From the NCBI RefSeq assembly GCF_050436995.1, contig NC_134770.1, positions 1,312,501 to 1,376,500 of the forward strand: a DNA stretch of 64,000 nucleotides, written 5' to 3'. The notes below the pieces were generated by a model, which worked only from the letters and a program-made list of their open reading frames with translations, had not been told where the DNA came from and made no database searches. The position numbers and the translations under genes were made by a program. Of this stretch, positions 21,738-36,200 are shown one piece after another (position 1 is the stretch's first letter; the number at the start of each line of letters is the position of its first letter). The stretch comes from Anticarsia gemmatalis (Eukaryota; Arthropoda; Insecta; Lepidoptera; Erebidae).

Positions 21738-24249
21738 TTATAATCTGTTGAAGGCCACCCATCCGTTGTTACCGTCGGGCAATTTGATTTGTATGAGACG
21801 CACCACTTCACCGTTCTCATCGTTCGCTACGATCTGAAAATTACATACATTTCTTTAATAAATTAGTTTTTTTAGAAACTTTAGAGAGACCAAATTATTA
21901 AAGAGAAGATAATAATATGACGTGTAAATAGAAATAAAATCTATTAACCATTTTACTGCCCAAGTTAGTTGGAATTGGAATTGTACCCACCAATTGGGTT
22001 GTTGGCAAAATTGTTAAGTTATCTGACAATGGATATTTGGCGTTTAGTAAAAAAATATCTGGTTAGGTTACATAAAGCTGTTTATGAAAATAAATATAAT
22101 TATTGTTAAAAATTTAACAACAAATATTATTTAAAGTAATTGAAAGTTTTATAATTAACCTCAGTCGGTTCACTCGTTTGTTCAGCGCTGACTGCTTCTA
22201 GTATCGTCCCGTGACTTCTGTCGCCTAGATTATCTGTAAAACAAAAGCATGGATTTAAAAAATATTCTAAGTTTTTTAAAATCTAAAAAATTACATTTTT
22301 AAATTCTATGGGACCTTAGATTGACTGATAAATATTAAAGAGAGATATTGAAGATCTATATAAATAAATATGAATCACCAAAATGTATAAACTTAACTTT
22401 TGAACAACTAAATTCTTTTTGTAAATGTCGGGACAAGGTTTTTATGGCAATCAACGGGATAAAATTGTACTATACCCGGCCGAAGTCGGACCAGTTTATA
22501 ATAAAGAGAAAAAAGTTCATAATAAAACAAAATAAACACTCACGTAATGTTAATAGTGTAGGGTCTTCAGTTCCTTGAATAAGACTCAATTGCCCCTTTT
22601 CTGTAAAAAATAAATAAATATCAGAAATACATGTTATGTTGCTTTTTCAAAATAAATTATTCAAGTGGATTATATCCCTACTTGGGATTCAAAGCATGGA
22701 AGAGAGAGATAGATACATGGTGACAAAAGTAGTAGGACAAAATCATACAAAGTAATGCAGCATACGAAAATATATGTGTGGTGTTTTCAAGAAAAGCATA
22801 TTAATAATTAAAATGTAAGGTTAACGAAATTAAACTTACCATCTTGCAATATGAGCTTGGTTTCTTCAATTTCCGTTTCAGCTTTTACTGAAAACAAAAA
22901 AAATACGTTTAAAATATTATTCAGGCATTACCTACTATAAACAGTGTTCGATTCCCGGTTTATGTATACTTACAATAGACTAAGCCTCTTATTCATAAAC
23001 ACACTATAAATCTATTTTAGTTAAAAAGCTACTTACTATAAGATGTTTCTTTTTTTCATTCAACAAAACACTTTATAAGCGCTTCATAACTTCATATATT
23101 TTTATGAATAAAAGGGTAAAAATAGAGTAAAATAATAATTACCTGTTTTGACGCCGGATGGGTCCAATTCCGTAGCTTCAAATATCTGAAACATAATGAA
23201 AAACATATATTTAATCAAATTTACGAAAATATGTGAGTTTTCTATAAATTTATTTTGTAAAATCCTCCGAGTTTATTTCCCCGTGGCGCAGTGGTTTAGG
23301 TTACCACGCTACTATTGCGTCGAGAGGTCGTGGGTTCGATTCCCAGGCGGAACAATTATTTGTGAATCACACAAACAGTTGTTTCGTATCTGGTTGTACT
23401 TTGTGTCCAGTTGTTTGTATGTTTGTAAAAGTCCCCGCGACACAAGAGCAATTTTTAGTGCGGAAGTTGTCTTTAAAAAAGAAAGAAATAAGCAGTATGT
23501 AATATGTATGGGGTTAGCTAAATTTCGAGTTCAAGTTGCAATTTTATTGTTTCAGTTTGTAGACTCTTATTGGATGAGCTAATAAGAAATCTTATGGCCA
23601 ATCTATTTAGATTTTTTCATTTTCAGAAGTTTAATTGCAAATAATTGTGTGTCTTACCGTATCGAATTTGTCGCTAGATTGGGAATCAGATCTGTCAAAC
23701 TCTAGTTGCGTTCCGGCTACCTGCTGAAAAAAAAAATATTTTTATTTAATAACTGCACGTTTGGCGCAGTGGTTTAAGCGGTCACCTCGCCGCAACAACC
23801 GTGGCGCCGCGTGTGGTGGGTTCGAATCCCACCCGGGACAAATCTTTGTGTGATGAACACGAGTATTTGTTCTGGGTCTGGATGTTAATGTATCTATATG
23901 AGTATGTATTTAGAAGTATATAAGTATGTTTATCAGTTATTTGGTTACCATAGTACAAGCTCTGCTTAGTTTGGAATCAAATGACCGTGTGTGAGTTGTC
24001 CATTAATATTTATTTATTTATTATTTTAAAGTATTACTAGCGGCCCGGCACGGCCTCGTCCATTTTAAAAACATCTACGAAAATCCTTTACTATTTTCAG
24101 TTTTGGATAAACATCAATTTTCTTCTAGAAATTCTAAATATATTTTAAAAACTGCATCACTTGTTATACTATGTAGTTATAATACTTACATTTTCAGAGA
24201 CTTTAATAACTCTTGGCTGATTCACCACTATTGATTCTGCTAAATGACC
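21738..24249 (-). CDS. small C-terminal tail exons
   Basis: Seven short exons (43-96 nt) encode an acidic tail ending LPDGNNGWVAFNRL. Exon 23723-23658 begins after CAGCAG, a tandem acceptor that could include or omit one Gln. The many small exons make alternative splicing of this tail plausible. Confidence 0.7.
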
Positions 24250-27200
24250 CTGAAAGTGAAAGAAAAGAATACATAAATATGTAACGGTGGTTGAAAAATA
24301 GTCAGGTTTATAGTACTCGTAACTGGCGGTCCTGTATGACAAGGTGAATGGATGTACTCTACCTACCACTAAGGGAATAAAGGCTAAATATGTATGTACA
24401 TAGCGGTGCTTTACTGGGAACGCGAAATAACTCCGGACTATTAAGAAAATTCTACTATGAAAAAAAAACCTGAATTTCGTTCGATCCGGGTATTAAACCT
24501 GATTTTTGTGGACCACATATTACTGGTTAGACAACACAGGATGGCATTTCAGTTTAGTTTTTTTTATATTTTTTCTAGCCCATGACCGTCCCACTGCTGT
24601 GCAGGGGTCTACTCTTGAACAAGGCAGGGGCCATCATCATACTGGCCAAGTTTACAAAGTAAAAACAGGACTCGTGCGACTTCACTGTTTGTCTGTCACC
24701 AGGTTGTATCTCATGAACCGTGATTTTGAGCCAGTTGAACTTTTTCTATATTTTTTTTTGTAAATACAGTCAGTATACTCACGCTAGTGTTCATATGTGC
24801 ATACAGCAGCTGTTTCCTCATGTACCCCGCGCCGCACGCCACACACTCGTAGGGCTTCTTGTCGCTGTGCACGAAGCGGTGCGTGTTGCGGTTGTCGCGG
24901 GAGTTGAACGACTTGCCGCAGATCTGGGGACGAATACAGTTTCTTATATACCCAATAATAGAATAAGAATTATCAATACAAAAAAGAAACTTGTATTAAC
25001 ATATGAAAGTATCTTTGTTTCGTGTTTTAGATTTCGTTAACAAACCGAGAATTCGTTAAAATTAAATATGAGAATAATTTGAGGCTGGGAATTGAATATA
25101 GGCTACTTTCTGAACAAATGCACCCCTCATCATCAACCTAGCCTTCTTATAACTATTGGAGAAGATTTAATATCTCTTGGACCTGCACAACCCAGCTACC
25201 TGGGTACACGATACCCCTCGTTAGGACTCCTTGTTAGACTTTCACGCTTTTAACTACTAGTAAGAGCTGTCAAAGAAAGCGCCTTCTTGTAACATGCCTT
25301 CCGAAATACAGAGGAACTCGGAATGTATAATTAGTCCCATCCCACCCATCCACAGAACAACCTCGACTAGCACGAATTAACCTCAAAGATCGATCCGCGT
25401 GGCTGTTGCTAACTAAATGAGCATACAAAAAATAATGATTGAAAATGAGACAGTGGTTGCTTATAAATATTAATGAATAAAGTAGTGTTGTTGTACCTCG
25501 CAGACGTAAGGTTTCTCCCCGCTGTGTATGCGTATATGTTTCTTGTAGTGCTCGGGGTACACGAACGACGAGCCGCACATGTCACACTTGAGCGGTCGCT
25601 CGCCCGTGTGACACGCCTTTATGTGGTACTCCAGCAACCTGCGATAGACATCAACTTTGTAATTTAAATATACGAAACTTGTCAACTTGCTGATACGCAT
25701 TCATATACATATTCGGAACTTGTCAAATCGCTGACATTCCGCGATTTGATGTAGGTGACTTAATTTTCATAGAATAATATCGGTAATTTGTTATTGTGTG
25801 TCGCCCGGTGATTTGCGGTAATGTTTTGCAATTTACGTACACATTAATTTGCCGATTTCTATTCTTGGTAGCGGCGATGTAGTTTAATTCCTTGGGGGCT
25901 AGTTCCACAGTAAAATATAAGTGTTAGATAACCTATGTGCTAAATAAAATTACAGAAAATGTATAAAAACACTTTTCCAAATTTCATCTGACATGCTATT
26001 TGATATTTATTCAGAGGTCATGAAAAACCGGACTTAATATTTTTTATTTTATTTGGCCTTTTTCTGTGTCCCACTGTTGAGCAAAGGTCTCTCCCCTAGA
26101 CTTCCAGTCCCTTCGGTCGTCAAGTCGTACCGCCATCTCCGTTTGGGACTTCCCCGTTAAATTAATTCTTTAAATTTAAATTTATCTTAACTCATGGAAA
26201 ATTTAAGTGTAAAATAGTATTAAAAGCTAGTACCTCCTACGCTTGAACTTCTTGGGGCACAGCGTGCAGGCGTACCGCTTGTCGTCCAGGTGCGTGGCGC
26301 GGCGGTGCGAGTGCAGGTTCGAGCGCTGCGTGAAGCGCGCGCCGCAGATGTCGCAGGAGAACGGCCGCTCGCCTGACATGCACATATATTTTATTTTTTT
26401 CTTCTTCATCTTAGTGTTCCTCTACACTTCCTAAGGAATCTTCATAGTAAATTTCAAGTTTCTACGCTCAGTAGTTTCGGCTGTGCATTGTCTGTCAGTC
26501 AGTGAGACACATTGACTGCCTCCATGGCGCAGTGGTTTAAGTCACCACGCCAATACCATTGCGACGGGAGGTCGTGGGTTCAATTCCCACACGGACAATT
26601 ATAATTATTTGTGCGATCCACAAGTAATTGTTTCGGGGCTGGTTGTTTGTATGTTTGTAAAAGTCCCCGCGACACATGAGTAATTCTTACTGCGGCAGTT
26701 GTGAAAAAAAAAGAAAAAAAAACCTTCGCCGAAACGTTAGGCATTCCAAGATAAGTAGATATATATATTTTTCAGTTGTTGCCAAGTGACTGATGAACTA
26801 CTCAGCGTAGAAAGTTGACACTTTGTATGAAGATTTCTTAGGAAGTGTAGAGGAGACTAAGAGATTTCTGGAAATTCCTCCCTAAAGGCACGAGGCTGAA
26901 AGACGCGAGCAAAAAGCTAATACTAAAATAATAGTAACACTAAAAGAGTATAAAGTACTAAAGGATTGTTTTTTTTTGTTTTTTTTTTAACGAAATAATA
27001 GCTCACTGGTTGGTAAACAATCTGTGGGTTATGCAACCTTTGGCGCGGTAATTCCATAGATGTGTGACCGCATAGTGGTATTTGAGCTGGGCGTCTCCGT
27101 GCTTCGGAGGGCACGTAAAAAGTCAGTCCCGGCTGTTGTCTACTAAGATAACAGTCGTTAAGCCATGTCGATAGTCTCTCGTGCGGCTTGAACAACTTTG

Positions 27201-30200
27201 ACACTAGGTTGACCACTAACCATACGATAAACAACAACAAATATAGTCAAAATGGTGTGTAAAAGTGCGTATATACGTGTCCCATACCGGTGTGTGTCCG
27301 CACATGGTCCCGCAGCTCCGGGCGGCGCGCGAAGGCCTTGCCGCACGACGGGCACACGAACGACTTGTTGCCCGAGTGCACCACGCCGTGCACTTCTAGA
27401 TTGTGCTGAGTGCTGAACGCTTTGTCTGCGAATAACAATATAAATAAATATTAATACAAATGTATAATTGTACAATGCCGTCCAATCCAAATATGTCGGA
27501 GTCAGCTTCCAATTTCACCGGATGCAGCCAAATACCAGTATTTTACATGGAGCGACTGCCTATCGTACCTCCACAAACCAGTAAGTAACCCGGGTATAAC
27601 ACGATACCCTTCGGTACTTCTGGCTATTGGTATCGACTGTCAAAGAACTTCGAAAATGACAGCCGGGATCCAACATTATACGTCCCTTCCGAAATGCGGA
27701 GGAACTCGATATGTATAAGATGGTCACACAGAACAATATCAGCAAGTGTAGCTTAACCTCAGATTGAGGTGCTCATAACCACTTGCGCTCACCGGTCGGT
27801 AAACGATCAGTGGGTTAAGCAACCCTTGGCGCGGTCAATCTATAGATGGATGACCGCATCCAAAGGGCGAGGAAGGCACATAAATAGTCGGGCCCGGTTG
27901 TTGTCTACTAAGATAACCGTCGTTAAGCCCTGTCAAAGACCTTTCAAGCGGCTTGAACGACTTTGACACCAGGTTGACCACTAACCATACGATGATATAG
28001 AATATAACCTCAGATTAACGCATTATAATAATAAACTATCTGAGGCGCCCGTAGCCAGTTGCGCTCACCGGTCGGTAAACGACCTGTAGGTTAAGCAAAC
28101 ATTGGCGCGGTCATTCCATAGATGGGTGACCGCATAGTGGTATTTGAACGGGGCGTCTCCGTGCTTCGGAGGGCACGTTAAATGTCGGTCCCGATTGTTG
28201 TCAATTAAGATAACAGTCGTTAAGTCATGTCAAAGGCCTTTCAGGCGGCTTGAACAACTTTGACACCAGGTTGACCACTAACCAATAACCATACGATGAT
28301 ATAGGATATAACCTCAGAATAACAATATAATAATAAACTCACTGCATATGCCACAGACGAATTCCTTGAGGCCGGTGTGAGTCTTCTCGTGTTGTATGAG
28401 ATTCTGTTGTGTGAGGAACGACTTGCCGCACTGACTGCACTTGAACGGACGCGGACGATTCTGAAACAAATATCAATATAAATATTTTTTGAACAACTCA
28501 CGGTCATCTGATTCCAAACTAAGCAGAGCTTGTACTATGGTAATAAAATAACTAGTAAACACTAAACATAATTATATACTTCTAAATATCTATGCTTATT
28601 GCTTATTGCTTATCTATACTAATCTATACTAATATTATAAAGCTGAAGAGTTTGTTTGTTTGTTTGTTTGTTTGTTTGAACGCGCTAATCTTAGGAACTA
28701 CAGGTCCGATTTAAAAAAATCTTTCAGTGTTAGATAGCCCATTTATCGAGGAAGGTTTTAGGCTATATATCATCACGTTACGACCAATAGGAGCAGAGTA
28801 CCAGTAAAAAATGTTACAAAAACGGGGAAATTTTGATTCATTCTCTTTTAAATGACGCAAACGAAGTTGCGCGGGTCAACTAGTATACTTATATAAGTAA
28901 ATTAACATCCAGGCTCAGAACAGATACTCGTGCTCATCACACAAATATTTGTCCCCGGTGGGATTCGTACCCATCACACACGACGCTAGGGTTATTGCGA
29001 CGAGGTGACCATTTAAATTACTGCGCCAAACGTGCAGTTAAATGACAACATGTGACTACGCACTCCGACGGTGTCAGTGGGTGAGGCGAGCCTGTACGAG
29101 GCCGTGGCGTCTGCGCGCTCATCAGTTAAGTTAGTGCTCCTAACAATCGCTACTGGGATTTCTGGAACGAACTCACGACCCATTTCAACTTTCTATTGTC
29201 TTATTCTCCTGAGAACAAACGTTTTACGTTCCACGTAGTACGGTATGAACATGTACAAGTACCGAGTGTGTCTTGAGATGCGCCTGGTGCGAGTACTTGG
29301 ACGCGAACTTCTTGTGGCACACGCTGCAGGCGTAGGGCCGCAGACCCGCGTGCACGTGCGCGTGCTCGCCCAGAGCCGCGCGGCTAGAGAATGTCCGGCC
29401 GCATGTAGTGCACAGGTGCTGCTTGGCCGGAGCTGACTTTAGCTTGGCTGCATGCTCCGCTGGAATAGAAAAGTGTCCTAAATAACGAGCCCTGATACAA
29501 AATTTAAGGCAATAATAAAAACGCGCTATATTTCTTTAACAAAAGAAATCTGTGTTATTTTAAACACTAGGGATGAATGAATAAGGCACACGCAGATCGG
29601 GACGCCAGCGGCGAGGGATTTTGACGTCAAGCACCGCACATGAGTCGATTACATCGCGTGGCATTTCAACCACGCCACGGCATGTCGCGCGCTAACCGCA
29701 CCTCGGCGGCTCGTGCCACACTGCCACCTGATACACTTGCAGTCTTCAGTTGCGTTTGTAGTCAAAAGTTGATATGTCTTAGTTTAAAATGACAGATTGG
29801 GGTTTGGTATTGATGTCAATTGTTGTATACGAAGAAACTGCACAGGAATGCCAATTGTATGCATTTTCCGCTCCTCTACCCCTGCCGCCTCACCCCCACG
29901 TAACAACTAGCGCCGGAGTCTTGGGTATGTCGTTGCCTACCACAGTATACAGCGACATCCCGCAAAGGGAGCCCGCCGCGCAATTAAATCGAATCGATCC
30001 CACAGTAACATTTTTAAGTATATAAATTTTTGTTGACCTTCTATATCAATACATTTGAATATCAATTAGTAAAAAAAATATATTTTGCCATGCGCCATCG
30101 GCCTGCATAGGCTTTTAGCGACCGCAGCGATGTAGACAGAAAAAGGTTTTCACCTCGAAGATTCTCTTCTCGTTCAACACCTTGAGCGACATTTGCCTCC

Positions 30201-33200
30201 CGATAGAATATCAATTGAATCATAATCGTAAGCGACATTTTAATTCTTAACTATAAAGGATGATATAAAAATGAAACGAAAACCTCTCAGATCTAGATAG
30301 CTAACATAATGCAACAACTTTTGTTCTACGAGTTCTATTATAACACAAAACATGAGAAACTCAACGAATTTTCACATTTTATTTTACGATCATAACATTC
30401 ATAGTCAGCCGATCTCAGACAGGCATATTTACATCTCTCTGTACGCAAAGAACACAGGCGTTTTCAGCGCGTCAGCTACGCCGGTCAACTCCAGCAAATG
30501 ACTTATTTTTTATATTCATCTTATACATAAAACTAGCTGACTCGCGCAACTTCGCTTGCGTCACATAAGAGAGAATGTCAAAATACGCTACGACCATTAG
30601 GAGCGAAAAATGTAAAAAAAACGGGGAAAATCATGACCCATTCTCTTATGTGATGTAAGCGTAGTTGCGTGGGTCAGCTAGTGTGACATAATATAGGAAA
30701 CTAGAGGCCACCTGCGACTTCGCCCGCGTGGAAGCCCTTCCCGTGTAAACCGGGGAACTCCGGGATAAAAAGTAGCCTGTGTTATTCGAGGTTTTCAGCT
30801 ACCTATATATCAAATTCCATCGTAATCGATTCAGTAGTATTTGCGAGAAAGAGTAACAAACATCCATACATACATACATACCTTTGGCGGATGCTTGGTG
30901 AGCGCCGTTAGGTCAGGAAACAAACGACTTGGTTGCTATTTAACTATATTATATTATTAGTACAGAAGTTTTAGTACAACTATGACTGAATGTACATTGT
31001 TGAGTCAGTATTTAAGCCGAGTTATATGTTACAGAAATATGGACCTGCGTCCATTCTACTTTTTGGCGCGTCCCAGAATGTTCGCGCGGGACAAAGATCT
31101 AAGCTCTTCGAACGCCAGCTGTCAAAGTCGATTTGACAGGTTGCGTTCGGAAACGTCACAAGCGAATATGGGCGAATGAAATAGGTCGCCACATACCCAA
31201 AAGCTTTCGCATTTATAATATCAGTCGGATGAACAGGCGATGTGTCACTCACTCACCGATATGTGCAGAGAACTCCTGTCTCTTCTTCATCATGGCGCCG
31301 CAGAACTGACAGATGTACAACCTCGCGTCGTGGACGCGCTTCATGTGTCGCATCACGGAATCCGCGTCACCCGACATTACTTCACCTGAAACATAACAAT
31401 CTTTTATATTTTGATGCCAGCATTCTGGGAACGTTCCCGATTGACAGCGATGTGGAGGAGTACTACGACGCGTAGTGCGCTTCCCATGTTTTTTTTTTTC
31501 TATTTTAATACTTGTTTCTTTTATTTATTTTTTATCTATTTGTATATATAGTAAGTTTTTTGTACACAATAAAGCCTGGAATTTTGTAAAGTGCCCGGTA
31601 TATAGCACACAACAACCGTATATTAGGTCGGGGAAAAATACTTTTCGCATTATAGTATGTATGAACTTGCAATAAAATCTTTTCTCTACACAAAAAAGCT
31701 CGATATTTGGGTACCTCACGAGCTAATGAACCGTGTACCAACTCATTTGTGATTCTTGAAGCCAAAGAGATTTTATTACAAGTTCATACTATAATACGAA
31801 AAGACTTTTTCCCCGACCTCTGAGACTACTCCCGCATTTAGCATTGTGTCTAATTGCTCTTGTGTCGCGGGGACTTTTATACCTCCGTGACGCAGTGGAG
31901 TAAGTCAGCACGCCGCACGGTGATCCCGCGCTCTAAGAATGCCATAGGGGTTTCGCACAGTTAACGAGAATTGTAATCGATGTAAATCTGTGTAAATACA
32001 CAGTTTTATTAACTCCCGACGCAAAAAGAGGGGTGTTATAACTTTGACGTGTCTGTCTGTGGCATCCTAGCTCACGAAAGGAAAAAAAACTATGTAGTGA
32101 TTAATGCGAGTTGCGCTCACCGGTCGGTAAACGATCTGTGGGTTAAGCAACCATTGGCGCGGTCATTCTATAGATGGGTGACCGCATAGTGGTATTTGAA
32201 CTGGGCGTCTCCGTGCTTCGGAGGGCACGTAAAAAGTCGGTCCCGGTTGTAATCAATTAAGATAACAATCGGCAAGCCACGTTAAACGCCTTCCGGCGGC
32301 TTGAACAACTTTGACACTAGGTTGACCACTAACCATGCGATAGGAAGAAGAAGAACCTTATGCCAAAAATTGCGTGTGTGATTGGTTGATTTCTATCTGC
32401 CACGTTTCAGAGGAAATGCAACCTAAGAAGACACTGTGTAGAAGGGGCCGATACGCTTCGATTTTTCCGCGCGTATTTCTTGAAGCCTGAAGCTATGTAT
32501 AGGCGCCTAATGTCTAGGTAAGGCGAACTAACTCGCGGTAATCGATTCGCGGCGAATTCGCCCCTTCTGGGAACGGTGTAACCTTCGTGATGTTATGTAT
32601 ATACTAACCACTTTTCTCGCACAGAAGACACTTGAAATGGTCTCCATCTTTAGCGACGAAGGTTGTAGTATCTCGTGGTTCAACAGTCTGCACTCGGAAC
32701 ATTTCACCTGATTCCACCTTGATAAATGCTCCACCTAAAACAAAACAATATGTAATTATTATTGCAAATTTTAGAAAGGCAATAGCTTTTGTCATACGTC
32801 TTATAAAAATGTCACAATGTCAGTTTGTACCCCTCCGAAACGAAACAAGCACGAGTAATTGTGAATGATCTATACAAATATGTTTTTGTTTTTTTTAAAG
32901 AGAACTCCAGCACTAAGAATTGCTCTTGTGTTGCAGGGACTATTTTATTTATATTCGGGGACTCTTACAATCATACAAATAACAGACACAAAGTACAACC
33001 AGACTCGTAACAACTATATGTGGATCGCACAAATAATTACTTGACGTGAGAATCGAACCCACGACCTTTCGACCCTAACCAAGTCAAGGTATTGTTTCCG
33101 ACAGCGTGCGTTGTATGTAGAGATAGCGAAGGGTCGTCTTCCTACTTTGTATGCTTCGCACTTAAAGCAAAAATTTTAATAGTAATTCGAAGCGCCCATA

Positions 33201-36200
33201 CCCAGTTGCGCACACCGGTCGGTAAACGATCTGTGGGTTAAGCAAACCTTGGTGCGGTCATTCCATAAATGGGTGACCGCATAGTGGTATTTGAACTAGA
33301 CGTCTCCGTGCTTCGGAGGGCACGTAAAAAGTCGGTCCCGGTTGTTGTCTATTAAGATAACAGTCGTTAAGCCACGTCAAAGGCCTTCAGGCGGCTTGAA
33401 CAACTTTGACACCAGGTTGGCCACTAACCATACGATAAGAAGAAGAAGAATAGTAATGACCATACCTTGCTCCTGAGCTGCTGCTAAGATAGCTTTAGCT
33501 GTTTCTTCATCACCAGCCATTTGTAATTCTATTGCCGTCTCATCATTAGAATCTGAAACATACATACATCAAATTTTTATTAGGTTTAAATCATTGGAAA
33601 TTTACTGTTATTTAAATCTACTAACCGCTCTGGCGGTCCGGTCTGGGATTCAAGCTCTACTAATATATTAAACACCTTCAACTTAACAAGTGAATCCTGG
33701 GTGAATTCTATACACTTTTGCTTACACTTTCGTGTATCACAAGCATGATGTTATAACAAAATACTAAACACATACCTTGTTCGTCTTGCAAGTCGTTAGA
33801 GTCGTTGTTCTGTTCATCGGCCATAACGAGCGATATCTCTCCGCCCTCGTATATGAACTTCTGACCGGACACCATGCGTAGTATCGAACCGTCTTCACTG
33901 TCTACCACTATTGTGTCTGTAATATAAGAAATATGTTGTTATTTATACAAAGATTATAATATATGTATGAGGTTGTTTTGTGAATTTTAGTTAATGTATA
34001 ATCTACAAAAATCCTTTACCATTAATAAAATATGTTATACCGGTTGGGAAAACTTTATTTTTTATACAAAAAAAAACAACCATTTCCAAGCCGTCTGAGC
34101 CTAGATTATTAAACAAAGAAATAAATATACAGGGTGTAAACGACGGTTAACCGAAAACTTCAGTGTTAATTTTGTGACACTAAATGCGCGAAATTTACTT
34201 CAACCATTTTTCTCGGAAATGATTGGTTCCCGAGTTAGTCATTTTTGAGCATTCAATGTATAGTGAACAACGCGATATATCTCCGCGCATGCCTACGAGA
34301 TTTCTGGCAGCGGCGGCGCGCTGAGCGACGACATGTCGCGACGCGTCGTAGGTATCAAAATCAAATCATTTATTCATTTAGGTCAAATGTTGACACTTAC
34401 GATAGTCGTTACAATTACTGAATCTACCACTAGCTCGGAAAGGGGGTAGAGCCTTATGAGAAGAGCTAGCGAGAAACTCACGGCCACTCTTTTCAATCGC
34501 CAAAAGTTTTACAATGTGGTTGATACAATAATTGATCATGCGAGGAGCTGCCAACAATCAGCAGTACGTACGCGTACCACCACGTCTATGCGCTCACTAG
34601 TATGTATTATTAGATAACAATCTCATGTATCGTTTATGGTAGGTATCGTAAGTACGCTCGTATGTTACAATAGCTCATAGTAAAATTGTAAGTAGGTAGA
34701 TACCTACTTGGCTTACGTGAAATCAAACAATAATAGCAAAATGTAACCAATAATAAGAAAGTGCTAAAACGAATTGTTATCAATGTCTATCAACACGCAA
34801 TTACCTGGTGTATGGCGAGAGTTTGAGTAGGTACCTTTGGATCCGGACGTACAGGTGCAGAGCACGCCGTGCACTTCCACGTGCTTCACCATACATAGCA
34901 CATCAACATTTCTTCCTATTTACGAACACAACTGCACTTCGAAAACAATAACAACAAAAATAATAACAATAAAAACACTAACAGCTCAAAACCGAAACAA
35001 TAACAAGTAATAATAAACAGCAGTTCACACACGACACGACGAATAGGACATAACGAACGACACCGGTGAAGAGCTTCCGTCTTCCGCGAGCGAATTGCTC
35101 GAACTATCAAAGAGAGCCGCCGGCGCGGGCGCCTCTCCGCTCACTCGCGCCGCCCCTCGCCCGCGCCACCCGCTCCCTCCGCGCCGTCCGCACGCGCGCC
35201 GCCGATTTGGTGACGAGCGACGAGTTAGGATCCCAGCGAGAGATTAGATTGAATAAAATATTGATGTGGCATTAGGTACTATTTTTACTTGTCACAGTTG
35301 TTACTCGTTGCATTGTAGTTTTATTCAAATACCGAATAACATTACAAACATTATTGATGTAAGTTTAAAATACCTACTTTGATATTTAATAACATAAAAT
35401 CAGATTAAAGTAAATAAAATAAACACGAAACGTTTATTTAATTAAACCATAAAAAATGTAGGTACATAACAATGATAACAATCAATATCCATTAATATTC
35501 TTATCAGAGAAACTAACTTATCATAATTCATTATCCCCGGAGAATTACTTAGCATTCATTTTGTCGCATCCCATCTATGTAACATCCACGCGCGGTCGCG
35601 GCGTCACGCGTCACTACGGCCATCTACTTTTCGAGTCGCACCGCGCTTGTATGAATGAGCGTGTAAATATCGAATAGAATAATAAGTTTGCAAGAACAAA
35701 TAGAACAAAGCGACAATACTTGTTAAATTGTTTATTAGAGATTTTTATAGCGCTAAAGAATATCAATATCAAATTTTTTGTCGTTCTGTATGTATTTGTA
35801 CGTGTAATAATAATAAGATATTAAATCATTAAATCACACACATTTTAAATCTTATTAATGTACCTTTTATCGGAGAGCGGGATAATTATGTCATTTTCAT
35901 TTTTAACATAGAAGAACAAATACTAAGTAACGCTGCATACTAGTGAGAGTGAGGCTGACAGCTGTGTGCGTAATCGTGTCTGTGTGGCGCGCGTAGGTAC
36001 GTCGACCGTCGCGGCCGTTGGCCGCGGACAGCTGATAGCGAATTTATACGTTGTTTTAATCCATTGCTGTTTTTTGTGAAAAACAGTAATATGACGGATT
36101 TTTTTTCATATTCATGTTGCACTGTGTAGTATTAACGAAATAATACCGAAAAAAAATAAAAAAAACGCATAAAAAACCGAAAAAATCATGAAAAAAGCGA

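Noticed and set aside
27000..27235. 5S rRNA gene
   Set aside because: Only the internal promoter region resembles 5S rRNA; the 5' and 3' thirds do not pair and a SINE tail follows.
35066..35275. Plus-strand ORF rich in Arg/Ala/Pro
   Set aside because: It is the antisense reading of the CpG-rich patch; no other coding evidence.
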